64,000 nt of DNA from Bacteroidetes bacterium SW_9_63_38. Its GTDB lineage: Bacteria; Bacteroidota; Rhodothermia; Rhodothermales; Salinibacteraceae. This document shows, one piece after another, positions 52,372-59,966 of the stretch; the stretch's first letter is position 1; each line of letters begins with the position of its first letter. The notes under the pieces were generated by a model. The model searched no databases and was not told the origin of the DNA. It saw only the letters and a list, made by a program, of their open reading frames with translations. The position numbers were made by a program, and so were the translations under genes. The DNA lies in NCBI GenBank assembly GCA_003022435.1, contig PXUA01000019.1:183330-247329 (forward strand), written 5' to 3'.

Positions 52372-52587
52372 TCCAGCGTTGGGGGCCGAATATCAACGGA
52401 CCTGCCCCGAAAAAGAGCAGGCCCGCGTGTTCGTCGTGACGATCTGTGCTCCGAGGACCGTGGGGATTCTACTCCGCGGCCGCCGGACCCCTGTCCAATA
52501 GGCACAGGAGACGTCCCGGCATCTGCTCACAATGGCGTCCGCTGTTCTCGCCCTTTCTCTTCTCTTCACGAAAGTAGGGCGTTTGAG

Positions 52588-53153
52588 ATGGAATCTGCCG
52601 CTCCGGATACGGTGACGAAATTGCTCGTCGGGGTGCGGGAAGGCCGCGACGAGGCGCAGCAGGCCCTCTACGACGAGGTGCACACGGCGCTTCGGGCGCG
52701 GGCGCAGGTCCAGCGCCGCCGCTGGAAGGGGGAGCCGTCTTTCCGGACCACGGCGCTGGCGCACGAGGCGTACCTGAAGCCCGTGCGGCAGGACGAGCAG
52801 TCCTGGTCGAGCCGGTCGCACTTCTTTGCAGGGGACGCGCGGGCGATGCGGCATATTCTGATCAACCGGGCCGAGCGGCAGCGCGCCCAGAAGCGAGGCG
52901 GAGAGGCGGCGCCCTTGTCGCTCGACCGGCTCGCGGAGGAGCACGAGCGGGCGGCGCGGGTGGTGGAGTGTCGCTTCTTCGGCGGAATGACAATCGAGGC
53001 CACCGCTGAGGCGCTTGGGGGGCCGGGTCCACGGTGAGCCGGGACTGGGACTTCGCGCAGGCGTGGTTGTACAGGGAGACGAAAAAGATCCGCGGCGGCG
53101 GCTCGGCGCCGGACGAGGCGGACGAGTCCCCCGCAGATTCCGATTCACGGTAG
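52588..53153 (+). pseudogene. ECF sigma factor (TIGR02999 type), frameshifted
   Basis: The intact first frame gives VTKLLVGVREGRDEAQQALYDEV, HEAYLKPV, SRSHFFAGDARAMRHILI and RVVECRFFGGMTIEATAEAL, the usual sequence of ECF factors that pair with Ser/Thr kinases. After AEALG the frame runs into GGPGPR and stops at 53037. The expected continuation, STVSRDWDFAQAWLYRET, is in another frame from 53028 and ends at 53153. The linker between regions 2 and 4 is also about 20-30 residues short. So the gene is dead or makes a truncated protein. It is followed by a decayed kinase gene, the usual partner. Confidence 0.75.
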
Positions 53154-53225
53154 AGCGCCTTCGAAGCGGAGGCCGCCGGGGCCCCTGTTCAGTGATTTCT
53201 TTCGAACCGTCACGTTTGTCTCGTC

Positions 53226-54240
53226 ATGGCGACAGCGGATGATTCTCGGATCGAGACGCTTTTTGCCCAGGCGTTGGAGGTCGCCCCCGACGATCGAACG
53301 GCGTTTTTGAACGAGCACTGTGCGGACGACGAGTGCCGGGCGGAGGTGATCTCTCTGCCGAACGCCCATGAGAATGCGGGGCGCTTCTTTGCGGACCTGC
53401 GGGCGTGCGTGTCTGCTCCGGCGCTTGGCGAATCAGGGTCGTCGGGGCCGATGGTTGAGGACGAGCAGGCAGCGTCCCCGCCCGATCCGCTGGGGATACA
53501 GGGGACGCAGGTGGCCGCGTATGTGGTACAGGAGCTGATTGGGGGCGGCGGCATGGGGGTCGTATACCGGGCGTGGGATCCCCGGCTGGAGCGCTCGGTG
53601 GCGCTCACGTTTTTGCCGCCCTTCCTCGCGGAGGTGCCGGCCGCGCAGGACCGCTTTCTCCAGGAGGCGCAGGCCGCGGCACGGCTGGAGCACCCGAACG
53701 TGGCCACCATCCACGAGATTGACGAGACGGAGCGGGGGCGCCGCTTCATCGTGATGACGCACTACGACGGGAAGACGCTTCGGACCCAGATGGCGCAGGA
53801 CGGGCCGTTCGGCCTCGCCAGGGCCGTCGAGGTTGCCCGAACCATTGCGGACGCGCTTCATCAGGTCCATCGGGTCGGCCTGGTGCACCGGGACGTGAAG
53901 CCGGCCAATGTGATGCGGACGGCCCAGGGGACCCTGAAGCTGCTGGACTTTGGGCTGGCCCAGACGGCTGCGACCGGCCTGTCGGTGTCGGGCCGACGCC
54001 TCGGCACGCCCAGTTACATGAGTCCCGAGCAGGCCGACGGGGGCGAGACGGGACCGCACACGGACCTGTGGGCCCTCGGCGTAATGCTCTATGAAATGCT
54101 TACGGGCAAACGGCCCTTTTCCGGCGATCGTCCGCTCGACATCTTGGACGCGATTCGGCATGACGATCTTGTGCCGGTGTGAACGCACCGACCGGAGGTG
54201 CCGCCTACGCTGGCGTCAATCGTGTCGACGTACCTACAGG
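53226..54240 (+). pseudogene. Ser/Thr protein kinase, stopped and truncated
   Basis: The first 318 codons encode an N-terminal segment typical of TPR-kinases (IETLFAQALEVAPDDRTAFL), then a Hanks kinase: LIGGGGMGVVYRAWDP, catalytic loop HRDVKPANV, DFGLAQ and GTPSYMSPEQADG. The invariant Lys of subdomain II is replaced by Thr (SVALTFLPP, normally VALKxL). An in-frame TGA ends the frame at 54180-54182, yet kinase sequence continues (RPEVPPTLASIVSTYLQ) to about 54240. There it stops abruptly against an opposite-strand lon fragment, so the end of the kinase domain and any TPR part are gone. Confidence 0.8.
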
Positions 54241-54890
54241 TGGCCCTCCACGTCGTCGGCGTCGACGGTGGCGTCGGACAGGACGCCCGTGGCGACATCT
54301 TTGGCGACGCCCCGGAGCACCGATCCGATGGTGCGCTCCAGTTGGCGCACGCCGGATTCGCGCGTGTAGCCGCCGATGAGGAGGCGCAGGGCATCGTCGG
54401 TGAGGGTCACATTGCGGTCGGCCAGGCCGGTGCGCTCCAGCTGGCGGGGGAGCAGGTACCGCGTGCCGATCTGCAGCTTCTCCTCCTGCGTGTAGCCGGT
54501 GATTTCGATCATCTCCATGCGGTCGCGCAGGGGCGGCGGAATCTACTGTGCGTAGTTGGCCGTGGCAATAAAGAAGACCTTCGAGAGGTTGTAGTCGAGC
54601 TCCAGGTAGTGGTCGTTGAAGGTGTCGTTCTGCTCGGGGTCGAGCACTTCGAGGAGGGCGCTGGCGGGATCGCCCCGCACGCCGGCGTCGACTTTACTGA
54701 TACGTGAATGGGTTTCTAAAGACGATCGTCGCTGATAGCACAACACGGTCCTCCTCATACGAGGCATTTTGTTTATCTACCCGTGCACGGATCAGTATCG
54801 ACCTCGTCGAGCATGAAGACCGGGTTGTTGGTGCCGGCCTTCTTGAGGCCCTGCAGGATGCGGCCGGGGACGGCGCCAAAATGGCAGAGA
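54234..54890 (-). pseudogene. lon: Lon protease fragment, disrupted
   Basis: Minus-strand sequence reads [20 protein letters not shown], then FMLDEVD (Walker B), [element E6], [44 protein letters not shown], a TAG stop (54543-54545), then IPPPLRDRMEMIEITGYTQ and the AAA lid to DVEGHL. This is only the middle of Lon, from just after Walker A to the end of the AAA domain. The N-terminal domain, Walker A and the whole protease domain are missing. Three lesions are visible: the element, the stop and truncation at both ends. A functional lon must exist elsewhere if the cell has one. Confidence 0.88.
54697..54795. mobile_element. 99-bp TA-flanked inverted-repeat element inside lon (copy E6)
   Basis: Left end CTGATACGTGAATGGGT, right end the complement of CTGATCCGTGCACGGGT, with TA at 54695-54696 and 54796-54797. 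Removing the element and one TA joins GTC GA-TA-AA GTC GAC, giving the normal Lon sequence DEVDKVD. The element itself places a TAA in the lon frame. This fixes both its boundaries and a TA target duplication. Confidence 0.9.
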
Positions 54891-54901
54891 CGGTCACGGG
54901 G

Positions 54902-56383
54902 TCAGGCGTCGTCGCTGGAAAAGACGTACTGCTGGATTGCGGCTTCGAGTTCTTCGAGCTTGAAGGGCTTGGAGAGGATGGTGTCGACCTCGTCGACGGC
55001 GGCTTCCGTATCGGTATAGCCGGTGAGCAGGATGATGGGGAGGTCCGGCTCGCGCTCGTGCAGGCGCTCGGCCAGCTCGGCCCCGGTCATTTCCGGCATG
55101 CCGAAGTCGGTAAAGACGATGTCGTAGGTGCCGGGCTCGAACATGTCGAGGGCCTCATTGCCGGAGGAGGCGCGGTCAACCTCGTGGTCGTTGAGCGAGA
55201 GCAGCTGGGTCACGATGGAGCGGACCATTTCTTCGTCGTCCACGACCAGGACCCGCACGCTGGCGGTGTCGGGCGTGTCCGGTTCCGGCGTGTCCGGATC
55301 GGGGGCCGACTCGTCGGCGGGCGGAAACACGAGGGTGAACGTGGTGCCCTCGCCCGGTTTCGACTCGACATCGATGTCGCCTTCGTGCTCCTGCACGATG
55401 CCGTAGCTGGCGGAGAGGCCCATGCCGGTGCCCTGCTCGCCCTTCGTGGTGAACAGGGGCTCGAAGATGTTTTGTTGCACGTCGTCGCTCATGCCCATGC
55501 CCGTGTCCTCAACGCGGACCCCCACCTGCTGCCGTTCCGTTGTGAACGTTTCGAAGGTGATGGTTCCGCCCTCCGGCATCGCCTGCACGGCGTTGAGGAT
55601 GAGGTTGACGAACACCTCGCGAAGCTCTGAGGGAGCGCCCATGACATCGGGCACCTCGTTGAGGACGCGTTCCACCTCGATTTCGATGCCTTGTCGGCGG
55701 GGCTCGTTGTGCCAGTAGGGCTGGGTAATGGTAATGCAATCCTCGACGAGCGAAGCGATTTTCACGCGCTCGAAGTGCTTCTGCGTGTCCTCGCGGATGT
55801 AGCGTTGCAGCTTTTCGATGAGAGCGGCGCCGTCCTCCGCCGTCTTTTCGATGGTGCGGATGGAGGGCTGGACCGAGTCGGTATTGGTCTCTTCCTGGGC
55901 GGCCTTGCCCTTCAGGAGCTCGATGTGGCCGATGAGGCCGCTGAGGAGGTTGTTGAGGTCGTGGGCCACGCCCATCGTCATGCGGCCGAGGGCCTCCATG
56001 CGATGGCGCTGGGTCTGGCTGATCATCCAGGAGGGGGGTTCGGCCATCACCTCGCCACTGATGGTGACGGCCGTGATGCGGGCGTTGTCGTCCGGGTCGC
56101 CGTGAACGGGGACGAAGTTGAGGAGGACCGGCAGCGGCTCGTCGCGGTCGGGCGTGTGGGCGTTGATGACCTGATTGGTCACGAGCGTGCCTTTGCCGGC
56201 CTCCAGCACCGACGAGGTGGCCAGCTCGCGGTCATCCTCGACGACCATGGCCCAGGGGGCGTCGGCGGTGCCGAGCACCGACTCCCAGGCTTCGTTGCAG
56301 TGGTGCAGGCGGCCGGAGGGGGCGAAGGTGGCGATGAGGAGAGCGGGCTCGACCGTGGGAACGGCGTCGGGGGCGTCGTCCAT
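54902..56383 (-). CDS. Sensor histidine kinase with C-terminal receiver domain
   Basis: 493 residues, no membrane segment, so cytosolic. An N-terminal PAS-like domain (about 10-115) leads into a dimerisation helix with the phosphoacceptor His in MGVAHDLNNLLSGLIGHIEL near 139. The ATPase domain has N-box NLILNAVQAMPEGG near 270, DTGMGMSD and GTGMGLSASYGIV. The receiver domain (about 370-490) has the phospho-Asp in FTDFGMPEMTG near 426 and Lys in ILSKPFKLEEL. This is the NtrB/hybrid type lacking a phosphotransfer domain. Its 3' end is only a dozen bases from the lon remnant. Signal and target are unknown. Confidence 0.87.
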   Translation of the reverse strand: MDDAPDAVPTVEPALLIATFAPSGRLHHCNEAWESVLGTADAPWAMVVEDDRELATSSVLEAGKGTLVTNQVINAHTPDRDEPLPVLLNFVPVHGDPDDNARITAVTISGEVMAEPPSWMISQTQRHRMEALGRMTMGVAHDLNNLLSGLIGHIELLKGKAAQEETNTDSVQPSIRTIEKTAEDGAALIEKLQRYIREDTQKHFERVKIASLVEDCITITQPYWHNEPRRQGIEIEVERVLNEVPDVMGAPSELREVFVNLILNAVQAMPEGGTITFETFTTERQQVGVRVEDTGMGMSDDVQQNIFEPLFTTKGEQGTGMGLSASYGIVQEHEGDIDVESKPGEGTTFTLVFPPADESAPDPDTPEPDTPDTASVRVLVVDDEEMVRSIVTQLLSLNDHEVDRASSGNEALDMFEPGTYDIVFTDFGMPEMTGAELAERLHEREPDLPIILLTGYTDTEAAVDEVDTILSKPFKLEELEAAIQQYVFSSDDA

Positions 56384-56804
56384 GGGGGACAGTGCGGAGG
56401 AACTGTGGGAGTGCTTGAATGACGGACAGGAGGGCGCCACGCAGATCAGCGTGGATTTGATCGCTTGGATCCCGAAAAGTCGGGAGGGGCTACCCTCCAC
56501 AGTACCCGGACGCGCGGAGTTTTTCAATCTGGAAAGCGCCGAGCGATGCGGTGGAGGTCCTCGGCGAGGCGTTAATCCGCTTATGCCCGCCCAACGCCAT
56601 CATAGTGCGCCGGCCTGTCCGGTGCGGGCAGGTCGCGTGGTCATAGGGGCCGATCGGAAGCGAATGGACGTGTGTTTTCCGTGAAATACTACCGTCGAAA
56701 ACGCCGCGGGCACCGGTATGTGTTCCTCCGCGCGCTCGGAGGCCAGCGGGGGGCATTTTCTCCTAAGACACCCATCGAGGCGAGCCGCTGCGGGGCAGAT
56801 GGGG
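56384..56804. other. Gene-free stretch
   Basis: Upstream region of the histidine kinase; no convincing gene or repeat seen. Short frames lack protein-like sequence. Confidence 0.3.
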
Positions 56805-57010
56805 GGCGTGACCCCTGATTGTCATCGGACCAGCGCTGCTCGGGTGGGACATCGCCGGGCTCTATGACGACCGAGAGGCTCTGGCTGCGGGCGACGACCG
56901 CCTCCCGAGCCGTGCCAAAACTGAAGAGCACGATGCGTCCGTCGGCCGTCCGGTATACATTTTGCGGGTCTGCACCGTGGTGAAAGGTGCCTGCGCTGTG
57001 ACTGCCTTGC
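56805..57010 (-). pseudogene. Ser/Thr kinase remnant
   Basis: The minus strand reads SHSAGTFHHGADPQNVYRTA, then DGRIVLFSFGTAREAVVARS and QSLSVVIEPGDVPPEQRWSD. This matches the catalytic loop, DFG and activation segment of a Hanks kinase of the type HRDIKPQNV / IDFGAARE / PGYAPPEQ. The key residues are gone: HRD is HHG, the Lys of DxKPQN is absent (ADPQN) and DFG is SFG. Only about 70 codons survive. It is a decayed fragment of a kinase different from the one at 53.2 kb. Confidence 0.65.
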
Positions 57011-57329
57011 GGCCGTGGCGGACATCCTGAGTGAGAGTCACGGTTTCGTCTTTAGGTGTCTATCGGAGGCGGCCAAATCCGCGTCCAGTGGATAGCCCCC
57101 GTAACAGTCCATGACCACGTAGCCGGTTTCGCTCGGTTCGAAGTAGGATCGGACATCGACGACGCTTGGGAAAAGAGATCCCTGAAATACGGACGGTGGT
57201 ATCCGCTATTGAGGCCGTACGGGCTCCAGTAGAGACGCTCCGAAGACCAGAGCGTTGAATGTATGCCTCCTCTTTTTCGGCAGAGCCCTCGCTTTTTCTA
57301 TCTTCCCTTTGAGTCTAAATTAGAGTCTT

Positions 57330-57566
57330 ATGGATAAGAAGCTCGTCTACTCGTTTGCTATATTTCTCCTGTTCACGGGAGCTCCTATCGGGGTCTTTTT
57401 GCTGTCGATTGTTCTGTACCCCGGCGCAGAATTTACCTCGTATATAGCAGACCGGTTCGGATATATCATTCTTTTCTTGTTTGTGGTGACAAATTCGCTT
57501 ATCGCGGGCGTATTTTATCTGTATTCAGGCCAGCAATCTAGCGGGACCTCAAAGAGCACGCGTTGA
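57330..57566 (+). CDS. Small two-helix membrane protein
   Basis: 78 residues with two hydrophobic helices (about 6-30 and 42-65) joined by a short GAEFTSYIADRFGY loop, and a Ser/Thr-rich tail. No family recognised. Its DNA is noticeably AT-richer than the surroundings, as is the 60 bp upstream, suggesting recent acquisition or a distinct origin. It is just outside the proposed tRNA-Leu island. Confidence 0.45.
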   Translation: MDKKLVYSFAIFLLFTGAPIGVFLLSIVLYPGAEFTSYIADRFGYIILFLFVVTNSLIAGVFYLYSGQQSSGTSKSTR

Positions 57567-57742
57567 GGATGTTCGCCGAGGCGGTGCTTTTGGGCGACGC
57601 GGAGAGCACTCGGGGAGAGAACCCTCCAGTCTCCGTCCCGCGGACGGTGTTGAACACGGCGATGCTCTTTTCGGACATCTTATGTGGGGCTCTCGCTGGT
57701 GGAGAGAAGCCCACTGGCAAACAGGAGAGGCCCACAAGAAAT

Positions 57743-57782
57743 GCCCCTGTGTCGGGATTCGTCCCCGACCAGGGGCGTCTTT
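57743..57782 (+). terminator. Strong hairpin, terminator-like
   Basis: GCCCCTG (57743-57749) pairs with CAGGGGC (57770-57776), and inside it GTCGGG (57751-57756) with CCCGAC (57764-57769), giving a 13-bp stem with one bulged base. GTCTTTG follows. A terminator is the likeliest reading although the T-run is short. It lies next to the decayed tRNA segment; no gene ends immediately before it. Confidence 0.45.
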
Positions 57783-57797
57783 GATGAGCATGACCAG

Positions 57798-57870
57798 TGC
57801 CTGAGGGGGAACTTGACCCCTCACGTCCCGACGGCTGTCGTGGACAACGGATTTGAACACCTCTCCGATG
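57798..57870 (-). pseudogene. Decayed tRNA-Leu copy (candidate old attachment site)
   Basis: On the plus strand TGCCTGAGGGGGAACTTGAC and the following CCCTCACG match the 3' half of the tRNA-Leu at 61549-61635 in 24 of 28 positions. After a diverged variable arm, CAACGGATTT matches exactly again, then similarity fades. The same order and orientation make chance unlikely. It would mark the far end of an element once integrated at the tRNA. Confidence 0.6.
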
Positions 57871-58095
57871 GCGCCGAAATCGGCTCTCAGCGCCTGCAGG
57901 CGGTGATTTCTCAAAAACCGTTTCCCACATGTTGCCCAAAGAGGTCGATTTTCCCGCTCAAATCGGGCTGTGGACGGTTCTCCACGGCCCGTCCCAGATC
58001 AGCGTATTCAGCTCTGTTCGAGCCCCTGGGGAAAGAAACGAGGCCACCGACGTACGAACAGGGTGAATCCTTATTCCACAGCCCTCCCCAAGCTA
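57871..58095. other. Gene-free stretch
   Basis: Between the decayed tRNA copy and the first gene of the island. Open frames on either strand are not protein-like. Nothing else noted. Confidence 0.3.
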
Positions 58096-58368
58096 ATGTC
58101 CGAAGAATCGTTAGAACTTGCCGAGCGGGGGAATGAAATCTTCGAGCGTGTGGTGCGTCCGGAGGTTGATGTCGAGAACGACGCTCAGAAATTCGTCGTG
58201 ATCGATGTAGAGTCCGAAGACTACGAGGTTGACGCCAATGCTCGGGCGGCCTTTGACCGCCTCATGGAGCGGCGTCCGGACGCAAGAGGACGAACGTGGC
58301 TTCGCAGAGTGGGAAGCCGCCACGCATATCACTTCGGCGGCCGGCTACGAGAGACCAGCAATGAATGA
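58096..58368 (+). CDS. Small protein paired with an aspartic protease
   Basis: 90 residues from MSEESLELAERGNEIFE. The acidic middle (VDVENDAQKFVVIDVESEDYEVDAN) and the helix AARAAFDRLMERRPDARGR have the look of small proteins encoded just before clan AA aspartic protease genes in other bacteria, and of antitoxin-sized partners. Its stop overlaps the next start (ATGATGA), so the two are translationally coupled. The function is unknown; a role as partner or substrate of the protease is inference from context only. Confidence 0.6.
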   Translation: MSEESLELAERGNEIFERVVRPEVDVENDAQKFVVIDVESEDYEVDANARAAFDRLMERRPDARGRTWLRRVGSRHAYHFGGRLRETSNE

Positions 58369-58742
58369 TGACCGGATTCTTTACGTCGGATGGGGAGCCG
58401 GCCCTTTCTGTGCACGTCGCCGGGCCCGCTGGGAATCTGGACGTTGACGCCGTCATCGACACGGGCTTCAATGGCGAGCTTACGCTTCCTCGCGAGCAGA
58501 TCGAATCGCTGGGCCTGCCGGAGGCCACCGTCACTGAGGTCACCCTTGCGGACGGCCGGGTCCGTGACGTTCCACTGCATGATGCGAACGCCCTGCTTCC
58601 CGGCGTAACGAGGGAGGTCTTTGTTGCGGAGGCGCCGACGATGCCCCTCGTAGGGACAGGTCTTCTCCAAGGCTTCTCGCTGCACATCGAATTTCAGGCC
58701 GAAGGCACGATCCAAGTTGAGCCCCTCAGCTCCTCTTCGTAA
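58365..58742 (+). CDS. Retropepsin-like clan AA aspartic protease
   Basis: 125 residues. The active-site motif is in VIDTGFNGELTLP (D-T-G near 31-33) and a hydrophobic-hydrophobic-Gly segment near the end (LVGTGLLQGFSL) corresponds to the second conserved motif. This fits single-domain bacterial clan AA proteases (COG5550 type) that act as dimers. It overlaps the preceding small gene by four bases. Such two-gene units appear scattered in bacterial genomes, often in accessory regions as here; their role is not established. Confidence 0.75.
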   Translation: MMTGFFTSDGEPALSVHVAGPAGNLDVDAVIDTGFNGELTLPREQIESLGLPEATVTEVTLADGRVRDVPLHDANALLPGVTREVFVAEAPTMPLVGTGLLQGFSLHIEFQAEGTIQVEPLSSSS

Positions 58743-58931
58743 GCGTCCCTCCGGGAACGTCCTCTTCATTGCCCCTCGCTGGGGATCGATCGAGGCCTGG
58801 CAGCCCGGCCCACCGGCAGGACCGAAGGCGTTCGGTCCCCGGAACGGATGGTGCAGGGGAACGCGCGTCTCGAACACCTTCAGGACGGGAGCCCCCATGC
58901 GAGAACGACGACCGGAGCAAGCACATCAAAG

Positions 58932-59306
58932 ATGAACAGCGCGGAGGGACCACCCTTCGTGCCACCGGATGTGTTCAGGAACGACGTGGGCGAACGACGG
59001 CGAAAGATTTCCCAGCGCGAGCTGGAGCTTTTGAAGCAGAAGTACGGCGTGAGCATGCAGGCACTCGTCTGCCGAATGAGAGACCTGGGCATGATTAGCG
59101 ACGGGCACTTCGGGCGCATTTTCCGGTGGTTCAACAAAGCCGGATACAAGCACGATGAGCCCGGGGAGGCGGTGCCGAGAGAGCAGCCGCGACGCTTCGA
59201 GCGGATGGTGCAGCACGCTCTGGCCGAGGAGCTGATCACAAGACGCCGGGCGGCAGAGCTCCTGGACCGTGATCCAACGTCGCTCCCTGAGCCTGTCCTC
59301 GCATAG
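58932..59306 (+). CDS. C-terminal fragment of an XRE-ImmA/IrrE-type antitoxin
   Basis: 124 residues from MNSAEGPPFVPP. The readable part, SQRELELLKQKYGVSMQALV, RMRDLGMISDGHFGRIFRWF and REQPRRFERMVQHALAEELI, matches the C-terminal third of XRE-ImmA/IrrE proteins that partner with PIN-like toxins. The N-terminal HTH and the HExxH metallopeptidase region are absent, and no matching sequence lies upstream. It ends one base before the GTG of the PIN gene, in keeping with an operon. Probably non-functional as a regulator. Confidence 0.6.
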   Translation: MNSAEGPPFVPPDVFRNDVGERRRKISQRELELLKQKYGVSMQALVCRMRDLGMISDGHFGRIFRWFNKAGYKHDEPGEAVPREQPRRFERMVQHALAEELITRRRAAELLDRDPTSLPEPVLA

Positions 59307-59911
59307 GTGTGCCGCGTCGTGATCTGCGTGACGGATGCAAACATCTGGATCGACCTGCACAATGCTGATCTGCTCGACGCGGCCTTCGAACTGGAGCACA
59401 CGTGGCGGACGCCGGACATTACCAATCCGTGAATAAATCTGCGAAGACCGATTCCGCGTCCGACTTTACACGGTCTCTTGCTTTCGGGGAGAGCAATTTA
59501 CGTACGTTCTCACGGATTGGTATCGTGGACGATGAGATCCTCACGGTCCGTCGAGTCCTCCTCGTTGAACTCGGGCTCGACGTACGTACGCTCTCCGGCG
59601 ACGAATTGAACCGAATTCCGCCGTTGAACCGGCGCCACCCACGTCCCTCGCCGACGGACCCCGCGATTCTCGTGGTCGCAAATGCCGACGATGAGATTGC
59701 GGTGACGGGCGACGGCCCGCTGCGGAGTGCCGCGAACGAAGAAGGCCTGACGGTCCACGGCGTGCTGTGGCTCCTCGATCAGCTCGTCGAACGAGACGTC
59801 GTGCCGCCGGACCGGGCGGCGGCCGCACTGAACGCGATGATGGACCACGGCAGTCATCTTCCCGAGAGGCCGGTCGAGAACTGTCTCCGGCGCTGGCAAT
59901 CGACCGACTAA
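59307..59911 (+). pseudogene. PIN-domain toxin interrupted by a 99-bp element
   Basis: Codons 1-38 (VCRVVICVTDANIWIDLHNA onwards, ending TWRTPDI) carry the first PIN acidic motif. After the element at 59422-59520 the frame resumes as VDDEILTVRRVLLVELGLDV, later ILVVANADDEIAVTGDGPLR and GVLWLLDQLVERDVV, with the remaining PIN acidic residues. Deleting the element plus one TA leaves 504 bp, a 167-residue PIN ribonuclease of normal size reading TPDIIVDDEIL across the join. As it stands a TGA inside the element stops translation after about 41 codons. PIN toxins cleave RNA; the antitoxin upstream is also truncated. Confidence 0.85.
59422..59520. mobile_element. 99-bp TA-flanked inverted-repeat element inside the PIN gene (copy E7)
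   Basis: Ends are perfect for 11 bp: CCAATCCGTGA and its complement, flanked by TA at 59420-59421 and 59521-59522. The interior keeps the GAAGACCGATTCCGC and ACACGGTC landmarks of E5 and E6 and has the same length, but belongs to the TACGTACGTTCTCAC end subtype shared with E3. Its insertion point is proven by the restored PIN frame. Confidence 0.9.
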
Positions 59912-59966
59912 TTGCCTGGACTGCCGTCGCACTGAAGACAGATGATTGAATCCCTGCGTGCCCGAT

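Noticed and set aside
57684..58136. 150-codon plus-strand frame
   Set aside because: It runs through the hairpin at 57743 and the decayed tRNA copy, so its residues derive from RNA-gene DNA.
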